A stretch of DNA of 64,000 bases, taken from assembly GCF_051781005.1 (NCBI RefSeq), contig NZ_JBPWOA010000018.1, positions 1 through 64,000 on the forward strand. The letters run 5' to 3'. Position 1 is the first letter of the stretch. Each line of letters starts with the position of its first letter. The position numbers were made by a program, and so were the translations under genes. This document shows positions 52,648-62,980 of this stretch, in pieces. Origin of the DNA: Anabaena sp051781005 (GTDB lineage Bacteria > Cyanobacteriota > Cyanobacteriia > Cyanobacteriales > Nostocaceae). The notes under the pieces are model-generated. The model was given only the letters and a program-made list of their open reading frames with translations. It was not told the DNA's origin and ran no database searches.

Positions 52648-54330
52648 ATGTTAACAGGCACAACTTTACAGAGTGGAAAATATAGTATTATCCAGGAAAT
52701 AGGCCGGGGCGGATTTGGTATTACCTTTAAAGCCATGCATCACTACTTAGGTCAAGAGGTAGTGATGAAAACTATCAATGAACGACTGCGACAAAACCCT
52801 GATTTTTCCAAATTCGAGCTACAATTCCAAGACGAAGCCAGAAGATTAGCCACTTGTATCCATCCCAATATTGTTCGGGTCAGTGATTTCTTTGTTGAGG
52901 ATGGGCTACCTTACATGGTGATGGAATATATTCCTGGGGAAAATTTAGGTGAAGCGTTTGTTTTACCAGGAATATCACTACCAGAAGAGACAGCAGTTCA
53001 TTATATCCGGCAAATTGGTGCAGCATTACAGGTAGTACACAAAAATGGTTTGCTACACCGAGATATTAAACCTGATAATATCATCCTCCGCCAAGGAACT
53101 CAGGAAGTGGTGCTGATTGATTTTGGCATTGCCAGGGAATTTAATAGTGGTGTTAGACAAACTCACACAGGTTTAGTTAGTGAAGGTTATGCACCAATTG
53201 AACAATATTTAACCCAAGCACCACGCACTCCAGCCACTGATGTTTATGGTTTAGCAGCAACTTTATATGCACTGTTAACAGGACAAGTTCCCATACCAGC
53301 ATTATTGAGAGATAGAGAACCAATGCCTTCTCCCCGTGAACTACAACCTCACTTGAGTGCATATATTAATCAAGCCGTAATGCGGGGTATGGCGGTTGAG
53401 TCTCGGTTTCGTCCTCCCACAGTAGCAGAGTGGCTGCAATTACTACCAGGAATTGGATTAGAGATCACACCACAAATACCCACTCAACCAGCACCGACTA
53501 TAGATTTATCCACCCAACAGTCAGAAAATTGGCTCAAAACAGTTGCACCTACTTCTATTCCTACACCATCATTGACAGGGAAGGTAACAGGACTATCTCA
53601 AAAAATCGGTACTAAGGCATTTATCGCTGTTGGTGCCATCTTAGTTGCTACTACAGCAGGGTTTAGCATTACTAGAATATTACCCAAATCTCAGTTGCAG
53701 TCAGATCCTAAACCACTTGTTGAACAACCTACTCCAGAATTTACCACGCCAAAAGCTGTTGTTGAAACTCAACCCTCACCTCAGAGTCAAGAAACTCAAA
53801 CTTTCTCTCCCCGTAAATCAACATCTGTCTTTAGTGATGTGAGTGAAAGACGCAAGCGCAACCAGCGTGTTTCCCCAGAACCAACTCCTGATAGTGGTGG
53901 TGTTTCTGATCAGATTTCTCCAGAAAAATTGCCTCAAGATAACTCTCGCAAATTCTCACCCCGCAAAATTCAGCAACCCGCTTTTACACCTGTTGTTACT
54001 CCTCCACCTTCCCTACTTGAAAAGCTACGGGAAGTGCAATCGTCTCCTTCAGATACCTCGACACCATCTTTAGAAAATACCTCACCTGCTTCTATTGAGA
54101 ATAACGACTCGCCCAAACCTTCAGCACCTAAAAATTCTGTAGTTATACCCGTAGCACCACCACCTAAAAATTCTGTAGTCATACCCGCAGCACCACCAAC
54201 AGAATCGAAGAGTTCAGATTCTTCTGCGGTAGTTGTCCCAATACAGGAAACAAAGTCGAATTCGTCTGCTGATCATCAATCTCAAAAAAATGATAAGACT
54301 TTGGAAAAAACAGAAAGTGAGAGTAATTAG
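52648..54330 (+). CDS. Membrane-anchored serine/threonine protein kinase with Pro-rich outer tail
   Basis: 560 residues. Kinase domain (about 12-270): GRGGFGITFKA loop, Lys41 (VVMKTI), H137-R-D139 in HRDIKPDNI, DFGIAREF, and APE-like YAPIEQY in the activation segment. A membrane helix follows at about 324-344 (AFIAVGAILVATTAGFSI). The outside tail (about 345-560) is rich in Pro, Ser, Thr and Gln, and contains a near-duplicate APKNSVVIPVAPP / PPKNSVVIPAAPP. This is a cyanobacterial Pkn2-type kinase; its signal and target are unknown. Two-base gap to the convergent CapA gene stop. Confidence 0.93.
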   Translation: MLTGTTLQSGKYSIIQEIGRGGFGITFKAMHHYLGQEVVMKTINERLRQNPDFSKFELQFQDEARRLATCIHPNIVRVSDFFVEDGLPYMVMEYIPGENLGEAFVLPGISLPEETAVHYIRQIGAALQVVHKNGLLHRDIKPDNIILRQGTQEVVLIDFGIAREFNSGVRQTHTGLVSEGYAPIEQYLTQAPRTPATDVYGLAATLYALLTGQVPIPALLRDREPMPSPRELQPHLSAYINQAVMRGMAVESRFRPPTVAEWLQLLPGIGLEITPQIPTQPAPTIDLSTQQSENWLKTVAPTSIPTPSLTGKVTGLSQKIGTKAFIAVGAILVATTAGFSITRILPKSQLQSDPKPLVEQPTPEFTTPKAVVETQPSPQSQETQTFSPRKSTSVFSDVSERRKRNQRVSPEPTPDSGGVSDQISPEKLPQDNSRKFSPRKIQQPAFTPVVTPPPSLLEKLREVQSSPSDTSTPSLENTSPASIENNDSPKPSAPKNSVVIPVAPPPKNSVVIPAAPPTESKSSDSSAVVVPIQETKSNSSADHQSQKNDKTLEKTESESN

Positions 54331-54331
54331 C

Positions 54332-55486
54332 TCAATTTTGGTTTTGATTCAAAACAATAACTTCTCCTTTCTCATTAATTTTGAGCAAATTACCAGGAAA
54401 ATCATGATTATTTAAATAACGCAGCAGTCCGACGGTTCGGAAATATTGATCAATTTGTGGGATACCTTGGCGATTTAAATGAATAGGAATAATTTTACTG
54501 GATACTAAGTTTCCCTCTGAGTTGAGTTTTACTTCTAAAATCATTGAGTAAGCTGTTTGGGCATTTGTAGATAAAGTCCGATATCCTAAAAAGTTTCCCA
54601 AAGAATAAGCAATGATTTTTTCTTTGTAAATTTCCATTGCTCTGGGAACATGAGGCCCATGTCCTAAAACCAAATCTGCGCCTATATCAATCATTGTCCG
54701 GGCAAATTTTAAAGAATTACCTCGGTTTTCACCATAGAAGAATTCTGTTTTATCCTTTACGTGTAAAGCACCAGTTCCTTCTGCTCCTACTTGCATGGAC
54801 ACAATGACAATTTTAGCGTTGTTTTTGGCTTCTTTTACCAGAGCTTTAGCTGCTTTTAAGTTGTGAACAGAATTATATAAGTCATAAGTTGTAAAGCCAA
54901 TCATTGCAATTGGTATTTGATTAACTTTTAAATAGAGGATTTGATTTTTATGACCTAATGTTTTTATACCTTGAGCTTCTAAATTTTGAATTGTATCTCG
55001 TTGTCCAATTACACCAAAGTCCATTGTGTGGTTGTTAGCAATATTGAATACATTAAAACCAACTTCGGCAAATAATTGGGCATAAGCGGGTGGTGAACGA
55101 AAAGCAAAAGTTTGTCCGCGACTGATATCTTTGGAACTGTAGGGATGGTTAGTTAAGTTGCTTTCAAAGTTACCAAATAAAATATCTGCTCCTTGTAAAT
55201 AGGATCTGACAGACATTGGTAGTAGCTGATTGCGATCGCGTGGCAATCTATAATTAGGAAAATTCGTACCAGGTATGATATCCCCAACTGCTTTAATGGT
55301 GATTGTTTGCTCTTCATCACCTAAGCTAGGAATCGAATCGGGAGTGAATACAGGAATCTCTGTCGCAGCAGCATCTGATTGTTGTATTTTTCCAAACCTG
55401 ATTGTCACTCCTAAACTAATACCGAGACAAAAGCAAACACTCAGAAAACTCCAAGCAAATAATTGCGTCTGGCTACGACTTGCCAT
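54332..55486 (-). CDS. CapA-family (poly-gamma-glutamate synthesis type) metallophosphatase-like protein
   Basis: 384 residues. N-terminal membrane anchor (FAWSFLSVCFCLGISLGVTI) and a calcineurin-like CapA domain: TIKAVGDIIPGTNFP, then FGNFESNLT, NIANNHTMDFGVIGQ, ISMQVG-like VIVSMQVGAEGTG, and DLVLGHGPHVPRAMEIY. This family is named for capsule poly-glutamate synthesis, but in cyanobacteria no polymer is known, so this is a probable cell-surface or periplasmic enzyme of unknown substrate. It converges with the kinase gene. Confidence 0.87.
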   Translation of the reverse strand: MASRSQTQLFAWSFLSVCFCLGISLGVTIRFGKIQQSDAAATEIPVFTPDSIPSLGDEEQTITIKAVGDIIPGTNFPNYRLPRDRNQLLPMSVRSYLQGADILFGNFESNLTNHPYSSKDISRGQTFAFRSPPAYAQLFAEVGFNVFNIANNHTMDFGVIGQRDTIQNLEAQGIKTLGHKNQILYLKVNQIPIAMIGFTTYDLYNSVHNLKAAKALVKEAKNNAKIVIVSMQVGAEGTGALHVKDKTEFFYGENRGNSLKFARTMIDIGADLVLGHGPHVPRAMEIYKEKIIAYSLGNFLGYRTLSTNAQTAYSMILEVKLNSEGNLVSSKIIPIHLNRQGIPQIDQYFRTVGLLRYLNNHDFPGNLLKINEKGEVIVLNQNQN

Positions 55487-55836
55487 TTGTCACTCCTCAA
55501 ACACTGGCATTAGTTTAACCCAAAATACAGTGATGTAAAGGTATACTTGAATAATATAAATACTGAAAAAACTCAGTAGTAGAATTTTTGTATTTGGACT
55601 GATAGATATTTTTAATCCCCTACCAGATAGAGCAGGAGATACAAAATCATGCTCCATTAGCTAGAAGTTTATAAATATTGAGCTTTCTATAATCTGATCT
55701 GATACGAGATTTTTAGATTCAAAACAGAACTTACGTTGCTGTACTGAAGAGATAACAGCCGATTTAAACCCATGATTTTTGGTAGTAATCGAGTTTATTG
55801 GTGTATATCTTCTTACCAGAACCAGGAGAAATAACT
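55487..55836. other. 350-base intergenic region before the DUF2267 gene
   Basis: AT-rich, no credible gene. Frames here are short. It probably holds the divergent promoters of the CapA and DUF2267 genes. CCAGGAGAAA just before 55837 is the ribosome-binding site. Confidence 0.45.
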
Positions 55837-56280
55837 ATGACAATGACAGGATTAGATACCTTTGACGCTACCGTGCAGAAGACAATCCCTTGGATTAATG
55901 AGTTAGGAAAAGAATTGGGTTGGGAAAATAAACATCAAGTTTTTCAGGGGTTGCGAGCTACATTACACGCATTGCGCGATCGCTTGACGGTGGAAGAAGC
56001 TGCTCATTTAGGAGCGCAGTTACCCATTTTATTAGGTGGATTTTACTACGAAAATTGGCGACCAGGTGCGAAAATGATCAAGGATCGCACAAAGGAAGAA
56101 TTTCTGAACCATATCCGTCATTATTTCCGTAACATTAAGGCTGATATTGATGCTGAGTCTTTGGTGCGTGCTGTCTTCAAAATCATTGCTGAACGAGTTT
56201 CCCCAGGAGAAATTGAAGATGTTATCAATATGATGCCACCTGCGTTGAGAGAACTTTGGCCAGAAACAGTTCGTAGTTGA
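55837..56280 (+). CDS. DUF2267 family protein
   Basis: 147 residues from ATG 55837, with AGGAG about 9 bases upstream. The frame is open to 55798 but the extra residues look like leader. One DUF2267 helical domain: TIPWINELGKELGWENKHQVFQ, ALRDRLTVEEAAHLGAQLPILLGG, YYENWRPG, and the C-terminal repeat SLVRAVFKIIAERVSPGEIEDV. The family is all-helical and often linked to stress; its role is not known. A tRNA gene follows on the opposite strand. Confidence 0.88.
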   Translation: MTMTGLDTFDATVQKTIPWINELGKELGWENKHQVFQGLRATLHALRDRLTVEEAAHLGAQLPILLGGFYYENWRPGAKMIKDRTKEEFLNHIRHYFRNIKADIDAESLVRAVFKIIAERVSPGEIEDVINMMPPALRELWPETVRS

Positions 56281-56290
56281 GAAAATAAAC

Positions 56291-56374
56291 GGAGAGGGGG
56301 GGATTCGAACCCCCGTTGAGTTACCCCAAAACGCATTTCGAGTGCGTCACCATCAACCACTCGGACACCTCTCC
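56291..56374 (-). tRNA. trnS: tRNA-Ser (anticodon CGA)
   Basis: Minus-strand cloverleaf: acceptor GGAGAGG with CTCTCC at the 3' end, anticodon arm ACGCA-CTCGAAA-TGCGT (anticodon CGA), long variable arm typical of serine (GGGGTAACTCAACG region), and T-loop GGTTCGAATCC. CCA is not encoded. It reads UCG codons. Confidence 0.93.
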
Positions 56375-56481
56375 AAATTTTTTATTCACAGAGTTTAGTG
56401 AACTATAGAGAAACTATTATATCACATTATATCATCGAATGATGGCTTTACCCGTGGCAGCTATCCCGATACCTCAACTTG

Positions 56482-58842
56482 TTACAAACTGGAAGCTTTA
56501 TTTTCTGTGACTTGAATGAAAGCTTCAAATTCATCTTTGGGTGTCCATTGAATAGCCCCATCACTACCAGTGAAGAATAGTTTGGTTTTTTCTAGACTTA
56601 AAGCAGATAAAGTTTTGCTATCAAGATTATTAGCCGTAGCGATAGCTACTTGTGGTTTCAGTGCGACAACCAAATCTTGCAAAGATTCCGATGGACACCA
56701 AAGCACTTGCGGACGAGACAAATCACCAGTTTTCATCAACTGTTCTATTTGTTGAGATTTGACACTACCTACTAATAACCAATTTTGACCAAAAACTTGC
56801 AATCTTAAAATTGGTAATTTCTCATTCATAAATTGGGAAATACTAGAACTAGTATTCACTATTTGCCCTAATCCTAAAGGCTGATAAATTCCCTCATACT
56901 TTTGTAGCTTCTGTTGAATTGCTTGAGTTTCAATATTATTATTATTTGGCTGGGAAGCATAAGCATAAAAATTCTTAATAGGTAAACTTTGTAGAACTTC
57001 TAACCAAGCATCATTTTGATTACCTAAAAAATTACTGGCAATTGCCGAATCAATTTTATTAACACCCTGCTGTTGTAGAAATGGTAAAATTGTGAAGCGT
57101 CCTGTACCTTCATCTCCACTATTAATCAGAGTGACTTTTCCTCTATCTTGAATCACTAAAACTGGTTCCGTATCAGTTGCTAATAAAGTAATTCGCAATA
57201 AATTACTAGTAGAATGCCAAACAGGAATTATTATTAAAATAATAGTAATTAATCCAGCAAACCACCAACGCCGCTGCCACCAACGCAGCAACCAAGTAGA
57301 TATAATTAATCCATAAATTACCAGCATTTGCCAAGTTGATATACTCCCAACTGCAACTGAGCTTCCTGGCAGGTTCACGAAAAATTCTGCTAATTGAATT
57401 AACCAATGAGTTGGATAGTACAAAAAACTTGCTAAAGTACTGCCCACATCTGGCAAAATTAAGCTTGTCAAACTACTAACCATTCCCCCAATACTAATAA
57501 CAGAGATTAATGGTGTAGTGATGATATTTAATGGCACACTGTAAACCGCTACAACACTAAAAACTTGCAATAGTAATGGTAAAGTCCAAATCGTGGCAGC
57601 TAGGGGAACAGAAATTAAAGATGCGATCGCAGGTGGGAGCCAATCCAAACGTTTAGTTATCGGTGTTGCAGTGACAACTAACCCTAAAGTTGCCAAAAAG
57701 CTGAGTTGAAAACCTAAATCCCAAATCCAAAGCGGATTAAATAATAATAACAGTGTAGCTGCCAGCAGCAAAGATCCTAGTTGTTGAACTTTCCTTTCCA
57801 ACGCCAAACCAACTAAGGCTGCAAAACCCATAATTACCGCTCTGAGTACCGCAGCCTGAAACCCCGCTAAACAAAGGAAAGTAATTAAACCCAAGGAACC
57901 AAAGATAATCTGCGTTACCTTTTTTGTACGTCTAGTTAGCTGTAAAATTACACCCAAAATCAGGGAAGTTTGAAAACCAGAAGCTGCTAAAGCATGGGCT
58001 AATCCCACCTTCACAAATAAATCGCGGATATCGTATGGTAAATCAACAGTTTTACTACCCAAAACCATAGCACTCACAAGCGGCCCTTCAGGAACCCCTA
58101 ACCAACGTACTTGCGATCGTACAATTTTTTCCCTAACCTGCCACCATCCCCATTTTCGGTTTTCATCAATCAAATTTATCTGTTTTCCAATCAAACCAGC
58201 AAATGTACCTTCCTGCTTTAAATATTTCTGAAAATCAAAAGCACCAGGGTTTGAAGCCGCTTTTGGCTTGTACAACATCCCCGTCACAGCAATTTGTTGA
58301 CTAGGATATAAACCAGTAGCTTGGAGTATAGGCACAGTCACATATAACTTACCCGTTACCCCTTTTGGTACACTAGCCGGGCCTTTATCATTTTTAACCT
58401 CATCTAGCTGTGTCGCTTCCAACCAAAATTGTCCTCTCTGACTCCGCGTTAAACGGGGATTACTCGCAACTTCCCCTCGCACAATTACAAGTTGTTCTTG
58501 ATTACTATTATTTTCCCCAGAAATAAACTGACTAATATCTTTTTCCCCTGGTTGTGGCATTCGCAACTGAAAATACAGAGTAGCTAACAACCCCACTAAA
58601 CCAGCTATTAGCCACACTCTAGGATGAGGAGTAGTTTGTAGAGTATTAGCAGATCCTTTAGTTTTAGTTAAAGATTTTTCTCGTTTCTGAACAAATTTTC
58701 GTAGATTCATATAACTTGCCCGAAATAGAACTGCGGCTAATATCCCCAGAACTAAAATTCCTACACCACCCCAAGGAACTGCCGTCATCAGCAACCCTAG
58801 AATATAGGCAAGACAAATGATTACGCTACTACTCTGCATCAT
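56482..58842 (-). CDS. comEC: ComEC/Rec2-type DNA uptake channel with degenerate MBL-like end
   Basis: 786 residues. N-terminal helices and DUF4131-like OB region (about 1-230), competence-domain channel helices (about 235-560; GLAHALAASGFQTSLILGVI and LAGFQAAVLRAVIMG are characteristic), then a C-terminal metallo-beta-lactamase-like part (about 565-786; VLVIQDRGKVTLINSGDEG). In this part the expected HxHxDH metal ligands are replaced by ASNFLGNQNDAWLEVL, so hydrolase activity is unlikely. ComEC transports single-stranded DNA into the cytoplasm during transformation. Confidence 0.9.
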   Translation of the reverse strand: MMQSSSVIICLAYILGLLMTAVPWGGVGILVLGILAAVLFRASYMNLRKFVQKREKSLTKTKGSANTLQTTPHPRVWLIAGLVGLLATLYFQLRMPQPGEKDISQFISGENNSNQEQLVIVRGEVASNPRLTRSQRGQFWLEATQLDEVKNDKGPASVPKGVTGKLYVTVPILQATGLYPSQQIAVTGMLYKPKAASNPGAFDFQKYLKQEGTFAGLIGKQINLIDENRKWGWWQVREKIVRSQVRWLGVPEGPLVSAMVLGSKTVDLPYDIRDLFVKVGLAHALAASGFQTSLILGVILQLTRRTKKVTQIIFGSLGLITFLCLAGFQAAVLRAVIMGFAALVGLALERKVQQLGSLLLAATLLLLFNPLWIWDLGFQLSFLATLGLVVTATPITKRLDWLPPAIASLISVPLAATIWTLPLLLQVFSVVAVYSVPLNIITTPLISVISIGGMVSSLTSLILPDVGSTLASFLYYPTHWLIQLAEFFVNLPGSSVAVGSISTWQMLVIYGLIISTWLLRWWQRRWWFAGLITIILIIIPVWHSTSNLLRITLLATDTEPVLVIQDRGKVTLINSGDEGTGRFTILPFLQQQGVNKIDSAIASNFLGNQNDAWLEVLQSLPIKNFYAYASQPNNNNIETQAIQQKLQKYEGIYQPLGLGQIVNTSSSISQFMNEKLPILRLQVFGQNWLLVGSVKSQQIEQLMKTGDLSRPQVLWCPSESLQDLVVALKPQVAIATANNLDSKTLSALSLEKTKLFFTGSDGAIQWTPKDEFEAFIQVTENKASSL

Positions 58843-58889
58843 AAAACTTTAATTGCCAAAGCACATACCTAAATTTTATTAAACTCTTG

Positions 58890-58935
58890 TGGGGTGGGCA
58901 TCCTCGGACTGAGCCTGTGAAGTCTTGCCCACCCT
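58890..58935. terminator. Hairpin between DUF4079 and comEC genes
   Basis: GGGTGGGCA (58892-58900) and TGCCCACCC (58926-58934), perfect 9-bp arms. It is of the dispersed Nostocales GGGTGGGCA type and probably terminates the DUF4079 transcript. Confidence 0.65.
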
Positions 58936-58999
58936 AGTTACGCCAGTTAACTTTCAAACAACGGAAAATTCATAGCTGTTTGCTTTAGCAATACCAGCC

Positions 59000-59479
59000 T
59001 CACAAAGATATACCCAAATTAAAGCCTAATACAGCATGAACAAACAAAATCAAAAGTGCTGTACTTCCTAGATAAGCATGAACCGCACGTAATGCTACTT
59101 TATTTCCCAAAAATCCGCTTAGAGAAATTGCACCATTAACCAAGAGCAATAACAGCACAATCGAACCAGTCCAAAAATGAGGACTTTCAAAAAGTGGCTG
59201 ATGCTGCATCACCAAAGACAACACCCCACCAATGTAACCACCTGCCAAGAATAAAAATAACCAAGGTGCTAATTGACGATGGGCATTTCGACTTTTAACA
59301 GCAGCATCTTTATCTTGCAGCAGTTTTCCCCGCCAACCTGCCACTCCTACAAAACTACCCACCACAAAAACCACAATCCCCATCATCACCGGATGTCCCC
59401 AATGCACAACCGCTTCAGGCACACCCAAAGAACGAAACCAAGCTGCAATAGGTTCTAAAACTTCACTTATATTTACCAT
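59000..59479 (-). CDS. DUF4079 membrane protein
   Basis: 159 residues from ATG 59479 (MVNISEVLEPIAAWFRSLGV); the frame is open three residues further. Four membrane helices: about 26-46 (HPVMMGIVVFVVGSFVGVAG), 72-92 (LFLFLAGGYIGGVLSLV), 107-126 (TGSIVLLLLLVNGAISL) and 134-155 (HAYLGSTALLILFVHAVLGF). Conserved-looking His residues at HWGHPVMMG, NAHRQLAPW, HFW, and HAYLG/HAV resemble heme or quinone ligands of cytochrome b-type membrane proteins. Function unknown. Standalone gene. Confidence 0.85.
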   Translation of the reverse strand: MVNISEVLEPIAAWFRSLGVPEAVVHWGHPVMMGIVVFVVGSFVGVAGWRGKLLQDKDAAVKSRNAHRQLAPWLFLFLAGGYIGGVLSLVMQHQPLFESPHFWTGSIVLLLLLVNGAISLSGFLGNKVALRAVHAYLGSTALLILFVHAVLGFNLGISL

Positions 59480-59533
59480 CTGACACACACCACTGTTTAT
59501 ACCGTAAACTCATACATCCCCCCAATAGAGGCT

Positions 59534-59680
59534 ACGGTGTACACACAAGTCCTAGATTCCTTACTTGATAAGGTTTTGCTATTTCCCATATATTCTCAAT
59601 AAACAAACTTTATCGAGAATTACTAACGGAAAATCACTTTCTACAAATCCGAACTTCTTGAAAGATGTGTGTACAACGTA
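59534..59680. repeat. About 147-bp element with terminal inverted repeats
   Basis: Left TACGGTGTACACACA (59533-59547) and right TGTGTGTACAACGTA (59666-59680) match as inverted copies with one mismatch. No coding capacity; MITE-like. It lies between the DUF4079 start and the glyQ stop. Confidence 0.6.
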
Positions 59681-59746
59681 ACCAGTATAGGTGGGTTAAA
59701 GAAATCCAATCAAGTCTAATTTATTGTCAGTACCAGTCCCCGCTTT

Positions 59747-60625
59747 TCAACTTACGGCATTTTTAAGCAACGGGAAACCCAATTTTTCTCTTTGCTCAAC
59801 ATATAAATGAGCAACTTTTCTTGCCAAATGTCGAATCCTGGTAATGTATCGAGTCCGTTCCGTCACCGAAATCACACCCCGTGCATCCAGCAAATTAAAA
59901 GTATGGGAACACTTAATCACATAGTCCAAGCTGGGTAAAACCAGTCCTCGTTCTGTTAACTGGCTGGCTTCCTGCTCATATATATTAAACAATGTTAGCA
60001 ACATCTCAGGATTAGATGCCTCAAAGTTGTAAGTACACTGCTCAATCTCACCCTGAAGATGAACATCGCCATAGGTTATATTGTCCGTCCATTGGATCTT
60101 AGTAATGGCCTCTACTTGCTGGAGATACATCACCAGTCGCTCTAACCCATAGGTAATCTCAATCGACACCGGACGGCAATCAATCCCCCCACACTGTTGG
60201 AAATAAGTAAATTGAGTAATTTCCATCCCATCTAACCACACTTCCCAACCAGTACCCCAAGCCCCCACCGTCGCATCTTCCCAGTTATCTTCCACAAAAC
60301 GAACATCATGATCTTCTGGACGAATACCTAACGCCCTTAAAGAATCAAGATAAATATCTTGGATATTATCTGGTGAAGGTTTAATCAAAACTTGATACTG
60401 ATAATAATGTTGAAACCGATTCGGGTTTTCGCCATAGCGTCCATCTGTAGGACGACGACAAGGTTCAACATAAGCCACAGACCAAGGTTCTGGACCCAAC
60501 GCTCTTAAAAAAGTATGGGGGTTTTTCGTGCCGGCTCCCTTCTCCATGTCATAAGGTTGGGCAATCAAGCAGCCACGCTCGCTCCAAAACTGATGCAATA
60601 TCGCTATTACTGACTGAAAATTCAC
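59747..60625 (-). CDS. glyQ: Glycyl-tRNA synthetase alpha subunit
   Basis: 292 residues, the usual length of bacterial GlyQ. It charges tRNA-Gly together with the beta subunit GlyS (not in this window). Motifs: FQSVIAILHQFWSERGCLIAQPYDMEKGAGTKNP at the start, EPCRRPTDGRYGENPNRFQHYYQ (motif 2-like loop), DNWEDATVGAWGTGWEVW, and GLERLVMYLQ (motif 3). It is divergent from the rRNA operon. Confidence 0.95.
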   Translation of the reverse strand: MNFQSVIAILHQFWSERGCLIAQPYDMEKGAGTKNPHTFLRALGPEPWSVAYVEPCRRPTDGRYGENPNRFQHYYQYQVLIKPSPDNIQDIYLDSLRALGIRPEDHDVRFVEDNWEDATVGAWGTGWEVWLDGMEITQFTYFQQCGGIDCRPVSIEITYGLERLVMYLQQVEAITKIQWTDNITYGDVHLQGEIEQCTYNFEASNPEMLLTLFNIYEQEASQLTERGLVLPSLDYVIKCSHTFNLLDARGVISVTERTRYITRIRHLARKVAHLYVEQREKLGFPLLKNAVS

Positions 60626-60932
60626 TATCTACTCTTCCTTGAGTCAACAATGCCTCAACCATTGTTGCCTAAACCCAGCATTATGAGCAGCTTTGAGGCA
60701 TTAAAAAAAAAGGCAAGATTTTTTTTGCCAAAGTAGTTGACAAACTAAAGAAGGTTCGATATATTGAATAAGTGCCAAAGAGAGAGCCGCGAGAGAGCGG
60801 GACTCGGAGGGACACCGAACCTTGAAAATATTATAGTTTGAAAGCCAGTATACAACAAGAGATTGTGTCAGTAAAGAAAATAACCTGACCGTGGTTGTAA
60901 AAACGGTCAAAAGAGCTTAAGAAGAACGAACC
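60626..60932 (+). promoter_or_regulatory. rRNA operon leader with boxA-like sequence
   Basis: 307 bases between glyQ and 16S. A hairpin-like GGCAAGATTTTTTTTGCC lies at about 60711, and a boxA-like antitermination motif GAACCTTGAAAA at 60817-60828. The same motif occurs in the 16S-23S spacer at 62828-62839. A standard promoter could not be fixed by eye. Confidence 0.55.
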
Positions 60933-62420
<1,488 letters not shown>

Positions 62421-62427
62421 TTAGGGA

Positions 62428-62492
62428 GACCTAATCCATTGAGATATCGAACACAATCAGTAATTAGATTCTTAATTGGTCTATCCTAGGTC
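62428..62492 (+). other. D1-D1' helix of the 16S-23S spacer
   Basis: GACCTA (62428-62433) and TAGGTC (62487-62492) close the first spacer helix used in Nostocales taxonomy. Confidence 0.85.
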
Positions 62493-62541
62493 GGTCACAA
62501 ATCTTGAAGTATGGCTTTCAGACTATGATTTGGTTCATTAA

Positions 62542-62615
<74 letters not shown>

Positions 62616-62697
62616 CCTGAAGCAAATCAAAAGTTAGAAATCAAAGTTTGAAAGTAATTATTTTCAAATTTTGAATTTTGAATTTTGAATTGTTTTT

Positions 62698-62770
62698 GGG
62701 GGTTTAGCTCAGTTGGTAGAGCGCCTGCTTTGCAAGCAGGATGTCAGCGGTTCGAGTCCGCTAACCTCCA
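62698..62770 (+). tRNA. trnA: tRNA-Ala (anticodon TGC)
   Basis: GGGGGTTTAGCTCAGTTGG, anticodon arm CCTGCTTTGCAAGCAGG (TGC), T-arm GCGGTTCGAGTCCGC, acceptor end AACCTCC-A. 73 bases. Preceded by TTTTGAAT-type tandem repeats (about 62660-62691) and followed by spacer containing a boxA-like site and a GAGTA-type heptamer run (about 62874-62927). Confidence 0.97.
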
Positions 62771-62827
62771 CATTGGAAAAGAGTCAGCAACTGACGAAGA
62801 GTCAGACTGCTGGATTAAAACCAGCCA

Positions 62828-62839
62828 GAACCTTGAAAA
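62828..62839 (+). promoter_or_regulatory. boxA-like antitermination site in the spacer
   Basis: GAACCTTGAAAA followed by CTGCATAG, identical in core to the leader site at 60817. Confidence 0.6.
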
Positions 62840-62873
62840 CTGCATAGTAACGCGAATTAGCAGGCAGACGAAA

Positions 62874-62927
62874 CTGAGTACTGAGTAAAGAGTACCGAGT
62901 AATGAGTGAAAAACTCAAAACAGAGTA
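62874..62927 (+). repeat. GAGTACT/GAGTAAT heptamer run in the rRNA spacer
   Basis: Units such as GAGTACTGAGTAAAGAGTACC lie between the boxA-like site and 23S, the same heptamer family as at 28.5 and 47.7 kb. Confidence 0.75.
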
Positions 62928-62980
62928 GGAAAGAATCAGGAAAGCAGAAAAGTTTGCGAGTCGAACAAATGTATTGAAGT

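Noticed and set aside
53177..54415. Several 60-76-codon frames within and against the Ser/Thr kinase gene
   Set aside because: They are other-frame readings of the kinase and its low-complexity tail.
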